Shown one piece after another: positions 8,801-17,125 of a DNA stretch of 64,000 nt. Below the pieces are notes generated by a model. It made no database searches and was not told where the DNA came from. It saw nothing but the letters and a program-made list of their open reading frames with translations. The stretch is from assembly GCA_963698565.1 (NCBI GenBank), contig CAVORH010000028.1, positions 186,001-250,000 on the forward strand, read 5' to 3'. Positions within the stretch are counted from its first letter, which is position 1. Each line of letters opens with the position of its first letter. The stretch comes from Sva-07 sp963698565 (GTDB taxonomy: Bacteria > Actinomycetota > Acidimicrobiia > Acidimicrobiales > Ilumatobacteraceae). Made by a program: the position numbers and the translations under genes.

Positions 8801-9703
8801 ATGGTCGATTGGGGCGAGGACGAACGGCAGCTGACCGACACCGTGAGCGTGCTCGTCGGCGACGCGAACGGGGCCTACCCGTCGGGCAACACGCTCCTCG
8901 TGCGCGGAGCCGGCGAATCGGTGGTCATCGATCCGTCGGTCACCGTCGTCGCCCGCGGCGGCGCGCCGGTGCCGGTCGACGCGGTGATCAACAGCCATTC
9001 GCACGAGGATCACATGGCCGGCAACGGATCGTTCCCCGACGCCCGCCTGCACATCCACGACGACGATCTGCCCGGCGCGCGGTCGATGGACGGGCTGATG
9101 GAGGTGTACGGACTCACCGGACGCGCCCGCTCCGAGTTCGAGCAGGTCGTCCTCGACGAGTTCCACTACACCCCGCGCCCCGACGCCCAGGGCTTCACCG
9201 ACGGGCACGTGTTCGACCTCGGCGGCGGTGTCACGGTGGAGGCCGTCCACCTGCCCGGACACACTCGCGGACACAGCGGGTTCCGGATCGACGGCGTGTT
9301 CTTCCTGTCCGACATCGACCTGACCGGGTTCGGCCCGTACTACGGCGACGTGTGGAGCGACCTGGAGGACTTCGAGGCGAGCCTCGCGAAGGTGCGCGAC
9401 GAGGAGGCCGACTTCTACGTGACGTTCCACCACAAGGGCGTGATCGAAGGACGAGAGAACTTCGTCGAGATGGTCGACGCGTTCACGGCCGTGATCGGAC
9501 GGCGCCACGAGGCGATGTTGGAGTTCCTGCGCGAGCCGCACACCATCGACGAGATGCGCCAGCACCGGTTCATCTACCGGCCACACGTGGAGATGGCGTT
9601 CGTCGAGTCGGTCGAAACCCGCAGCGCCGACCTGCACGTGCAGCGGATGCTCATGCGTGGCGAAGCGGTCGAGGTCGAACCGGGAAGGTTCCAGCGAACG
9701 TGA
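8801..9703 (+). CDS. MBL-fold metallo-hydrolase
   Basis: Metallo-beta-lactamase-fold hydrolase of 300 residues with the dinuclear metal motif SHSHEDH (H66, H68, D70, H71) and further ligands in LPGHTRGH (around residue 152) and SDIDLTG. Similar proteins cleave thioesters, lactones or glyoxalase-type substrates; none can be chosen here. The start is the ATG at 8801. The next genes on the strand (FAH-family enzyme after 19 bp, then a crotonase) suggest a shared role in degrading a carboxylate or acyl-CoA compound. Confidence 0.87.
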   Translation: MVDWGEDERQLTDTVSVLVGDANGAYPSGNTLLVRGAGESVVIDPSVTVVARGGAPVPVDAVINSHSHEDHMAGNGSFPDARLHIHDDDLPGARSMDGLMEVYGLTGRARSEFEQVVLDEFHYTPRPDAQGFTDGHVFDLGGGVTVEAVHLPGHTRGHSGFRIDGVFFLSDIDLTGFGPYYGDVWSDLEDFEASLAKVRDEEADFYVTFHHKGVIEGRENFVEMVDAFTAVIGRRHEAMLEFLREPHTIDEMRQHRFIYRPHVEMAFVESVETRSADLHVQRMLMRGEAVEVEPGRFQRT

Positions 9704-9722
9704 CGAACGAGAGGGCACCTCG

Positions 9723-10577
9723 ATGAAGCTCGCAACAGCGCGGCGTGGCGACGGCACCACGATCTGGGGTCCGCTCGACGAGGATGGGATCGCCGACGTG
9801 TCGGCGCGCTGGGGCAGCCCGGCCGAGCTGCTCGAAGCGGCGATGGACGTCCCGGGCCGCACAGAGATCGCCGAGGCGGCGCGGGACGCAACGCCGCTCG
9901 ACGAGCTCGAGATGCTTCCCCCCATCCCCACACCGGCTCGCATCATCTGTGTCGGCGTCAACTACGCGGACCACGCCGCCGAATCCGATCGGGCGGCAGA
10001 ACCTCCGGGTCATCCCGTGCTGTTCACACGGTTCGCGTCCTCGCTCGTCGGCGACGGCCGGCCGATCGAGCGTCCGCTCGCGAGTCACCAGTTCGACTGG
10101 GAGGGAGAGCTGGCCGTGGTGATCGGACGACGCGCCCACCGCATCGGGCGCGAGTTCGCCCTCGACCACGTCGGCGGCTACTCGTGCTTCCTGGACGGCA
10201 CGCTGCGTGACTGGCAGCGCCACACGAGCCAGTTCACCCCCGGCAAGAACTTCGACCGTTCCGGGGCGTGGGGGCCGTGGATCGTGACCGCTGACGAGAT
10301 CCCGGACCCGGGTGCACTGGACCTCACGACGACCGTCGATGGCGAGGTGGTCCAGCAGGCCTCGACGAGCATGATGATCCACGACGTCGCCTCGATCGTC
10401 GCGTACTGCTCGACCTTCACGACCCTCGAGCCCGGCGATGTGATCGCCACCGGGACCCCCGCCGGCGTCGGGTTCGCTCGCACCCCGCAGCGGTGGTTGG
10501 AACCGGGGCAGGAGGTGCGCGTCGAGATCAGCTCGGTCGGCGTACTCACCAACCCGGTCGTCGACGCAGCACGCTGA
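9723..10577 (+). CDS. Fumarylacetoacetate hydrolase (FAH) family protein
   Basis: Cytoplasmic metal-dependent enzyme of the FAH family, which covers fumarylpyruvate/acylpyruvate hydrolases, oxaloacetate decarboxylases and hydratases of meta-cleavage pathways. In 284 residues it has the N-terminal substrate strand PARIICVGVNYADHAAE (71-87), the metal-binding ExE in DWEGEL (E127, E129) and the C-terminal GDVIATGTPAGVG loop. The start is the ATG at 9723, chosen because the FAH domain begins there. It follows the MBL hydrolase by 19 bp. Confidence 0.9.
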   Translation: MKLATARRGDGTTIWGPLDEDGIADVSARWGSPAELLEAAMDVPGRTEIAEAARDATPLDELEMLPPIPTPARIICVGVNYADHAAESDRAAEPPGHPVLFTRFASSLVGDGRPIERPLASHQFDWEGELAVVIGRRAHRIGREFALDHVGGYSCFLDGTLRDWQRHTSQFTPGKNFDRSGAWGPWIVTADEIPDPGALDLTTTVDGEVVQQASTSMMIHDVASIVAYCSTFTTLEPGDVIATGTPAGVGFARTPQRWLEPGQEVRVEISSVGVLTNPVVDAAR

Positions 10578-10616
10578 GTGTCCCCGGCTGCCCCGTGGGT
10601 CGAGCCACGGTGACAC
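10578..10616. terminator. Hairpin immediately after the FAH-family gene
   Basis: Directly after the stop codon an outer pair GTGTC/GACAC encloses CCGTGG-GTCGAG-CCACGG, giving a bulged hairpin in the 48-bp gap before the crotonase gene. No T-tract follows. Its position matches the other 3'-end hairpins of the window. Confidence 0.45.
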
Positions 10617-10625
10617 GATGGATGC

Positions 10626-11419
10626 ATGGCCGACGCAACTGAACCGCACTTCACCACGCTCCGAGTCGAGGTCGACGGTCGAATCGGACGACTGACCCTC
10701 ACCCAACCCGACAAGCTGAATCCGCTCGGGACCGTGCCGCTGCGCGAGATCGCCGAGGCGGCCCGCTGGTTCGACACGACGTCGGCTTCGGTGGTGATCG
10801 TGACGGGCGAAGGGCGGGCCTTCTCGTCGGGCTTCGACCTTCGCGAGTTCGCGGGCGGTGATTCGCCGACCAGCGCGTCGAGCCGCGACCAGGCCGACCT
10901 CGGGCGCCTGATGGCCGAGGCGATGGACCGGATGTCGGCCCTCGCGATCGCCGCGATCAAGGGGCCGTGCGTCGGTGGCGGCGTGGTGCTGGCCGGCGTG
11001 TGCGACCTGCGGATCGCCGCGGACGACACCGTCTTCTCGATCCCGGAGGTCGACCTCGGCATCCCGCTGGCGTGGGGCGGGATCCCGCGGCTGGTGCGCG
11101 AGATCGGCCCGGCGCTGACTCGTGAGCTGGTGCTGACGTGCCGTCCGTTCTCACCGGAGGAGGCGCTGCAGATCGGCTTCATCAACCGGATCGTTCCCCG
11201 CGCCGAGCTCGAGTCCGCCGTCGACGAACTCGCCGAGCAACTGGCCAGGAAGGCGCCGAGCGTGGTGCGGGCGACCAAACGTCAGGTCAACGAGGCGCTG
11301 GAGGACGTCGCCTCGACCGCCGGCTCGTGGGCCGACGCCGACCAGCTCGGCGCAGCGATGCGCGACCCCGAAGCCCGTCGGCCGCCCGCGACTACCTCGC
11401 CTCCCGCACCAAACGCTGA
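10626..11419 (+). CDS. Enoyl-CoA hydratase/isomerase (crotonase) family protein, frameshifted near the 3' end
   Basis: Crotonase-fold enzyme acting on acyl-CoA thioesters. It has the CoA-binding loop GRAFSSGFDL and the oxyanion stretch KGPCVGGGVVLAG, and PEVDLGIP contains the second Glu of crotonases. The first catalytic Glu (in GGGxE of true hydratases) is replaced by Val, so hydratase activity is doubtful. After codon 252 (11381) one G appears to be missing: shifting one frame restores a normal end, ARDYLASRTKR, with stop at 11417-11419 and a family-typical total of about 264 residues. Read literally, the frame runs to 11684 through repeats and into the antisense M20 gene. Confidence 0.82.
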
Positions 11420-11444
11420 CCCACCCGGTCGCCACGCCCACCCC

Positions 11445-11494
11445 GTTCGCGTTGCATTCCGGGTGGGACGGACCACCCGAAGTTGCACGCAAAC
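11445..11494. terminator. Hairpin repeat family B, copy 1
   Basis: 50-bp imperfect inverted repeat whose outer arms end in GCGTTGCA and TGCACGCAAAC and whose centre is TCCGGGTGGGACG...CCACCCGA. It lies 25 nt after the restored crotonase stop. A second copy follows at 11517-11565 and a third lies after hrpA (12997-13046). No T-tract. Probably the 3'-end element of the plus-strand gene. Confidence 0.5.
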
Positions 11495-11516
11495 ATCAGG
11501 TCTCCGAGCCCCATCC

Positions 11517-11565
11517 TTTGCGCTGCATTCCGGGTGGGACGGGCCACCGAAACCGTCACGCAAAC
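11517..11565. terminator. Hairpin repeat family B, copy 2
   Basis: Second copy of the family B repeat, starting TTTGCGCTGCATTCCGGG and ending CACGCAAAC. It lies 23 nt beyond the stop of the minus-strand M20 peptidase, so the pair of copies could terminate transcription from both convergent genes. Confidence 0.5.
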
Positions 11566-11588
11566 GGCGGTGTGGGCCGGGGTGGGGA

Positions 11589-12980
11589 TCAGCCGAGGAG
11601 GTCGGTGGCGACGTCGTGGAACAGCCGCGTGGTGAGCGCGAGCGACTCGACGTCGATGCGCTCGTTGTTGCCGTGGAAGCGTGAGCCGTACTCGCTCGAG
11701 TCGAGTGACGGGCTGAACAATCCGGCGCCGTACGCCACCGCGCCCAGCTCACGGTAGATGCGCGCATCGGTGAAGCCGACGACGAACTGCGGCGTGAGGC
11801 GAGACGTCGGGAACGACATGCTGACCGCCCGCTGCAGGCTGTCCCACAGCGGCGTGTCGAGGCGACTGATCGACGCCGCGTCGTTCATCAGGGGTTCGAC
11901 CACCACTTCGTCCGCGAGATCACCGAGCGCAGCGCGCAGGTGCGCCTCCACCTCGTCGGGCCCCTCCCCCGGCAACGTGCGGATGTCGACGTCGATCACC
12001 ACGGTGTCGGGGATCACGTTGACCTTCATCCGTCCGCCGCCCGACTCGTTGCCGTCGATCAGGTTCGGCGAGAAGGTCGTGTGCGTGCACGCATGGAAGT
12101 GCGATGCCGCCGCTGCGCTCGGGAACGTGTCGAGCACGTCGTCGATCCTCGCCGGGTCGAGCAGTGACGCCTTCAGGTCGTCGGGCAACCCGAGCGCCTC
12201 GATCTTCTGCCCCCACAGCTCGTGGAACCGCGGCGCCGGTCGGTAGTCGTGCAACCGTTGGATCACGCCGGCCGCCTTGACCAGGGCGTTGTCGCGACGG
12301 AACGGCGCCGAGCCGTGGCCCGGTGTACCCCTCACCCGCAGACGCCGCCAGGCCACGCCCTTCTCGGCGATGTTGACGCCGATGAACGGAGCGTCCGGCG
12401 GCCCGGTGTGGAGTCCGCCGCTCTCGGTCAGCACGTAGTCGGCCATGATCGCATCACGGTGATGGTCGGCCATCCAGCGGGCACCGTACGCGCTGCCGGC
12501 CTCCTCGTCGGCGACGCCGAAGTAGATGAGGTCGCCGGTCGGACGGAAGCCCCGCTCGGCGAGGCTTCGGAACGTGACGGCCATCGACGCGGTGAGGTTC
12601 AGCATGTCGACGGCCCCACGCCCCCACACCTCGGGCCCGTCCGGCCCGTCGATCAGCTCGCCACCGAAGGGGTCCTCGCTCCAGCCCGACTCGTTGACCG
12701 GCACGACGTCGGTGTGCCCCATCAGGCACAGGCTCGGTGCGTCGGGATCCGACCCGGCGATGCGCCCGACGATCGACACCCGCCCCGGCGCCGCCTCGTA
12801 CCGCTCGACGTCCACCCCTGGGCCCTCGATCACCTGCTGGAGGACGTCGGCGTTGCGCACCTCCTCGCCGGATGCCTCGGTGCCGTCGTTGACACATCGA
12901 TTGCGAATCAACACCTGGAGGAGTTCAACCGTCGCTTCCGTCAGTCCGCCGAGTTGTCGATCGTCGAGGTGTGGAGCCAT
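11589..12980 (-). CDS. M20 family metallopeptidase (dipeptidase/carboxypeptidase-like)
   Basis: Zinc-dependent exopeptidase or amidohydrolase of the M20/M25/M40 group, 463 residues. Metal ligands are visible in MGHTDVVPV (H89, D91), RGAVDM (D125) and DEEAGS (E159/E160); the dimerisation or lid domain starts around residue 195. The substrate could be a dipeptide, N-acyl amino acid or carbamoyl compound. The start is the ATG at 12980; an upstream in-frame start near 13040 would be encoded by the family B repeat and is not credible. Lies downstream of hrpA on the same strand, 80 bp away. Confidence 0.87.
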   Translation of the reverse strand: MAPHLDDRQLGGLTEATVELLQVLIRNRCVNDGTEASGEEVRNADVLQQVIEGPGVDVERYEAAPGRVSIVGRIAGSDPDAPSLCLMGHTDVVPVNESGWSEDPFGGELIDGPDGPEVWGRGAVDMLNLTASMAVTFRSLAERGFRPTGDLIYFGVADEEAGSAYGARWMADHHRDAIMADYVLTESGGLHTGPPDAPFIGVNIAEKGVAWRRLRVRGTPGHGSAPFRRDNALVKAAGVIQRLHDYRPAPRFHELWGQKIEALGLPDDLKASLLDPARIDDVLDTFPSAAAASHFHACTHTTFSPNLIDGNESGGGRMKVNVIPDTVVIDVDIRTLPGEGPDEVEAHLRAALGDLADEVVVEPLMNDAASISRLDTPLWDSLQRAVSMSFPTSRLTPQFVVGFTDARIYRELGAVAYGAGLFSPSLDSSEYGSRFHGNNERIDVESLALTTRLFHDVATDLLG

Positions 12981-12996
12981 CCCCCCAGCTTCCCAC

Positions 12997-13046
12997 GTTT
13001 GCGTCGCGTTTCCGGTGGGACGCCCCACCCGAATCTGCACGCAAAC
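12997..13046. terminator. Hairpin repeat family B, copy 3
   Basis: Third family B copy: perfect outer arms GTTTGCGT/ACGCAAAC with inner TTCCGGTGGG/CCCACCCGAA. It lies 14 nt beyond the hrpA stop and 16 nt before the M20 start, in the gap between these tandem minus-strand genes. Confidence 0.52.
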
Positions 13047-13060
13047 GGGGTGGGGGTGCG

Positions 13061-16000
13061 TCAGCGCGTGGATGCGAGCGCGGCGGCGATGCGCTTGGCG
13101 CTGACCGGGGGTTGGCCGGGGCGCTTGACCATCAGCGGTTGAGCGAACGTCGCCACGCGCAGTTCCTCGAGCTGCCAGCGGACGTCGACGAGTTCGGGCG
13201 ACACCTTGCCGGGCCCGGCGGTGTCGACCACGTTCGCGTACTGCTGTTCCAGCGGGAGCAATTCGGCCATGCGTCGTTGATCTCGCTCTCCGGCGCCGGC
13301 GAGGTGATCGAGGCGGTAGACGATCGCCCGGACGTAGCGCTCGATGTCGTCGAGTCGATCGATGCCTGCGCCGAGCACGAAACCAGCATGCACGAGCCGA
13401 CCGAGGTGCAGGTTGGCGTCGTCGACCGACGGCCGCAGGGCCGCAGCGTGCAGGCGCGCCAGGCGGTCACGGGCCTCCGACGCTGCCGCGATCACCCGCG
13501 CCGTCTTGTGGAGCGCGTTGGCGGCAAGGCCGGGCGCAGCGTCGCGCACCTCACGCCGGAGCGACGCGAACTCGGCTTCGGTCCACGGCAGCTTCCCGTG
13601 ATCGGTCATCACCCGGTCGACGGCAGCGGCCACACAGTCGCCGCTGACCTCGCCGAGGTCGATGTCGCCACCGGCGATCGCCAGCCGGTCGGCGTTGTCG
13701 AGCTTGCGGACGATCGACGACCGGGTCGGGGCACCGTCGAGGAGCAGCAGGCGTCGAACTCCCCCACGCATGATCCGCTGCTGCAATTCGGGCGTCGTCA
13801 CCACCCGCAGCGCCACGCTGTCGCCGACGTCGAGCAGCGCCGGGTAGGCCTTGACGTCCATCGCCCGATCGGTCGACTCGACCACTCGCGGCAGGTCACC
13901 GAGGTCCCACGACACGATCCCCCGCCGTTCCTCGATCGGTGCTGCCGCCGCGATCGACTCACGGACCGATCCGGCGAGTTGCGCCTTGATCGCTTCGAGG
14001 TCGTCGCCGACGGCGTGGACCGTGCCCTCGTCGTCGGACACCACGAAGTGCACGCGCAGGTGATCGGGCACCACGGAGGTGTCGAACGACGCGCCGGTCA
14101 CGTTGACGTGGGCCACCTCGCGCACCGCACGAGCGAGCGCGTCGGCCAGCGGGCCGGCGGCGGGATCGGCAGTCGACAGGCGTTCGAGCACCGCATCGAT
14201 CGTCTCGCCGAACGGGATCAGTTGGCGGCGGACGTCCTTCGGCAGCGACCTGACGAGGGCGGACACGAGCTCGGGCCGATGACCGGGGATCTGCCAGTCG
14301 AAGCCGTCCGGACTCACCTGGTTGAGTCCGGACAGCGGGACGTGGACCGTCACGCCGTCGAGCGGCTCGCCCGGCGCGAAGCGGTACGTGAGCGGCAGCT
14401 CGATCACGGCGCTCCCGCGGCGCTGCGTCCACACGTCCGGGTAGTCGGAGAGCCGGACGCCGTGGCCCCGCCCGCCGGCCACCAGTTCGTCGGTCAGGTC
14501 GAGGAGGTCCGGGTGCCGTTGCCGCTCGGCCTTCCACCACTTGTCGAAGTGGCGCACCGAAGTGACCTCGGCGCCGACGCGATCGGCGTAGAAGTCGAAC
14601 AGCATCTCGTCGTCGACCAACTCCAGGCGTCGCACCCGTGCTGCCATCCGGCGGAGATGTTCGAGGAACTCGCCGTTGCGCGTGAGGAACTTCTGGCGGC
14701 CGATCCACGCGGTGTCGGCGACGTCACGCTCGATCAGCGCCTTCGTGATGAACCACGCCCGCGCCTGCGCCTCGTCGACACGGTCGTAGCCGATCACGCG
14801 GTCGCTCACGATCGGGAGGCCGTAGAGCGTCACCTGCTCGGTCGCGACCGCCCGCCCACCCTTCGGGTCCCAGCGGACGTTGTCGTACGAGCGCTTGACC
14901 AGGTGGGCGCCCGCCCGCTCGGCCCACTTCGGTTCGATCTTCGCGACCCGCCGGGCGTAGAGCTGATTGGTCTCCACCAGTTCGGCGGCCATCACCCACG
15001 GCGGCGGGCGCCGAGTGAGCACCGAGCCCGGCGCGATCACGAACCGTGACTGGCGGGCGCCGACGAACTCACGCGTCTCGCGGTCGCGCATCCCGATGTG
15101 GGAGAGCAACCCGGCGAGCACCGCCTGGTGGATGTGGTCGGGATGGCTCTCGTGTGTGGTCGGGCGGATCTTCAGCTGGCCGGCGATGCGGCGGAGTTGG
15201 CTGAACAGGTCCATCCACTCGCGCACACGCAGGTAGTTGAGGTACTCCTTGCGGCACATCCGGCGGAACTGGTTGCCCGACAACTCCCGCTGCTGGGTCC
15301 GCAGGTGGTCCCAGAGCGCGACGAGCGACAGGAGGTCGGAGCCCTCGACCTTGAAGCGGTTGTGGAACTCGTTGGCCTGTTCCCGCTTGTCCTGCGGACG
15401 TTCCCGGGGGTCCTGGATCGACAGCGCCGACGCGATCACGAGCACCTCGCGCACGCACCCGAGCCGGTCGGCTTCGAGCACCATCCGACCGAGCCGCGGG
15501 TCGACCGGGAGGCGGGCGAGGTCGCGGCCGACCTTGGTGAGTCGGCGGGGGCCGCCCTTCACGCCGTCGGGAGCGGGCTTCACCGCAGCGAGCTCGTCGA
15601 GGAGCGCGTACCCGTCGACGATCGACCGGTGATCGGGCGGCTCGACGAACGGGAACCTCGCGACGTCGCCGAGGCCGATCGCGGTCATCTGGAGGATGAC
15701 CGACGCGAGGTTGGTCCGCAGGATCTCGGGTTCGGTGAACTCGGGTCGTGCGTCGAAGTCCTCCTCGCTGTAGAGGCGGATGCAGATACCCGGAGCGACG
15801 CGCCCGCAGCGACCGGCGCGTTGGTTCGCCGACGCCTGGGACACCGGCTCGATCGGGAGACGCTGCACCTTGAGCCGACGGCTGTAGCGCGAGATGCGGG
15901 CGGTGCCGGTGTCGACGACGTAGCGCACGCCGGGCACCGTGAGCGACGTCTCGGCGACGTTGGTGGCGAGCACGATCCGGCGGCCTGGACCCCCCGACGG

Positions 16001-16900
16001 TGCACGTTCGAAGATCCTGTGCTGCTCGGCCGACGACAGACGCGCATAGAGCGGCAACACCTCGGTGCTGCGCAGGTTCAGGCGGCGCAGCGCATCGGCG
16101 GTGTCGTGGATCTCCCGCTCCCCCGACAGGAAGACGAGCACGTCGCCGGGGCCTTCGTGCGACAACTCCTCGACTGCGTCGAGGATCCCCTGCACCTGGT
16201 CGCGGTCCGCCCGGTCCGACTCGTCGTCGATCAACGGTCGGTATCGCAACTCGACCGGGAACGTCCGTCCGGTGACCTCGATCACCGGGGCCGGTTCCCC
16301 GTCGTCCGAGGCGAAGTGCGTCGCAAACCGTTCGGTGTCGATCGTGGCGCTGGTGACGATCACCTTCAGGTCGGGACGCTGCGGCAGGAGCTGCTTGAGG
16401 TAACCGAGGATGAAGTCGATGTTGAGGCTGCGCTCGTGGGCCTCGTCGATGATCAGCGTGTCGTAGCGGCGCAGCATCCGGTCGCGCTGGATCTCGGCGA
16501 GCAGGATGCCGTCGGTCATCACCTTGACGAGCGTGGCGTCGCCCACCTGGTCGGTGAAGCGGACGGTGTAGCCGACGTCGTCGCCGAGCTTCGATCCGAG
16601 TTCCTCGGCGACACGCTCCGCGATCGTCCGCGCCGCCACCCGCCGGGGTTGCGTGTGGCCGATCATGCCGGCGACGCCCCGTCCGGCTTCGAGACACAGC
16701 TTCGGCAGCTGGGTGCTCTTGCCCGACCCGGTCTCGCCGGCGACGATCACCACCTGGTGGTCGCGGATCGCCGACAGCAGTTCGTCGCGCCGCTCGGTGA
16801 TCGGCAGCGAGTCGGGGTACGCCAGACGCCGGCTCCCGACGATCGCCCGCGCGGCCACGGCTCGTGGGTGCTCGGTGGTCGCGTTCGTCGTCTCGGTCAT
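13061..16900 (-). CDS. hrpA: ATP-dependent RNA helicase HrpA
   Basis: Large DEAH-box RNA helicase of 1279 residues, close to the usual 1300. Motif I is GETGSGKST (55-63), motif II DEAH (152-155), followed by the SAT motif (VTSATIDTERF), and motif VI in the QRAGRCGR stretch. C-terminal to these come the HA2/OB-fold and the long HrpA-specific region (DUF3418). The family acts on mRNA processing and on stalled ribosome collisions in E. coli; the actinobacterial role is less studied. The start is the ATG at 16900, because further upstream the frame enters tandem repeats. Intact, with no indels noticed over 3.8 kb. Confidence 0.95.
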   Translation of the reverse strand: MTETTNATTEHPRAVAARAIVGSRRLAYPDSLPITERRDELLSAIRDHQVVIVAGETGSGKSTQLPKLCLEAGRGVAGMIGHTQPRRVAARTIAERVAEELGSKLGDDVGYTVRFTDQVGDATLVKVMTDGILLAEIQRDRMLRRYDTLIIDEAHERSLNIDFILGYLKQLLPQRPDLKVIVTSATIDTERFATHFASDDGEPAPVIEVTGRTFPVELRYRPLIDDESDRADRDQVQGILDAVEELSHEGPGDVLVFLSGEREIHDTADALRRLNLRSTEVLPLYARLSSAEQHRIFERAPSGGPGRRIVLATNVAETSLTVPGVRYVVDTGTARISRYSRRLKVQRLPIEPVSQASANQRAGRCGRVAPGICIRLYSEEDFDARPEFTEPEILRTNLASVILQMTAIGLGDVARFPFVEPPDHRSIVDGYALLDELAAVKPAPDGVKGGPRRLTKVGRDLARLPVDPRLGRMVLEADRLGCVREVLVIASALSIQDPRERPQDKREQANEFHNRFKVEGSDLLSLVALWDHLRTQQRELSGNQFRRMCRKEYLNYLRVREWMDLFSQLRRIAGQLKIRPTTHESHPDHIHQAVLAGLLSHIGMRDRETREFVGARQSRFVIAPGSVLTRRPPPWVMAAELVETNQLYARRVAKIEPKWAERAGAHLVKRSYDNVRWDPKGGRAVATEQVTLYGLPIVSDRVIGYDRVDEAQARAWFITKALIERDVADTAWIGRQKFLTRNGEFLEHLRRMAARVRRLELVDDEMLFDFYADRVGAEVTSVRHFDKWWKAERQRHPDLLDLTDELVAGGRGHGVRLSDYPDVWTQRRGSAVIELPLTYRFAPGEPLDGVTVHVPLSGLNQVSPDGFDWQIPGHRPELVSALVRSLPKDVRRQLIPFGETIDAVLERLSTADPAAGPLADALARAVREVAHVNVTGASFDTSVVPDHLRVHFVVSDDEGTVHAVGDDLEAIKAQLAGSVRESIAAAAPIEERRGIVSWDLGDLPRVVESTDRAMDVKAYPALLDVGDSVALRVVTTPELQQRIMRGGVRRLLLLDGAPTRSSIVRKLDNADRLAIAGGDIDLGEVSGDCVAAAVDRVMTDHGKLPWTEAEFASLRREVRDAAPGLAANALHKTARVIAAASEARDRLARLHAAALRPSVDDANLHLGRLVHAGFVLGAGIDRLDDIERYVRAIVYRLDHLAGAGERDQRRMAELLPLEQQYANVVDTAGPGKVSPELVDVRWQLEELRVATFAQPLMVKRPGQPPVSAKRIAAALASTR

Positions 16901-16960
16901 GGCAGGCCCGAGCGCCAAGCCTCGCAGCTCACCCCGCCCCTCCCACCCCCGAGTTTCCGC

Positions 16961-17020
16961 AACCGACCGAACACGCCATCGATGAGCCGGACCGCCGAAT
17001 ACGGTGGTTTGGCTCATCGC
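16961..17020. repeat. Tandem hairpin repeat family C, unit 1
   Basis: 60-bp unit that begins AACCGACCGAACACGCCATC and contains the inverted arms CGATGAGCC and GGCTCATCG with an inner ACCGCC/GGTGGT pair. The next 61 bp are a second, diverged copy. The pair fills the divergent intergenic region between hrpA (start 16900) and the MFS exporter (start 17126). Confidence 0.65.
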
Positions 17021-17081
17021 AACCCGACCGAACACGCCATCGATGAGCCCGACCACCGCATACACGTGCTTCGCTCATCGC
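17021..17081. repeat. Tandem hairpin repeat family C, unit 2
   Basis: Second unit of the tandem repeat, beginning AACCCGACCGAACACGCCAT, with arms CGATGAGC and GCTCATCG. It ends 44 bp before the MFS start. As both units lie in front of genes rather than behind them, operator or 5'-leader roles are more likely than termination. Confidence 0.62.
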
Positions 17082-17125
17082 TCGGGTGGGGTGAGCGGGC
17101 GGGCGGGGCGTAGCGTCGGTGGCCG

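Noticed and set aside
12971..15049. Long plus-strand frames opposite hrpA
   Set aside because: They are shadows of the helicase gene, whose motifs are complete on the minus strand.
16961..17081. CRISPR-like repeat pair
   Set aside because: There are only two adjacent units with no spacers, each with internal hairpin symmetry, and no cas genes in the window.
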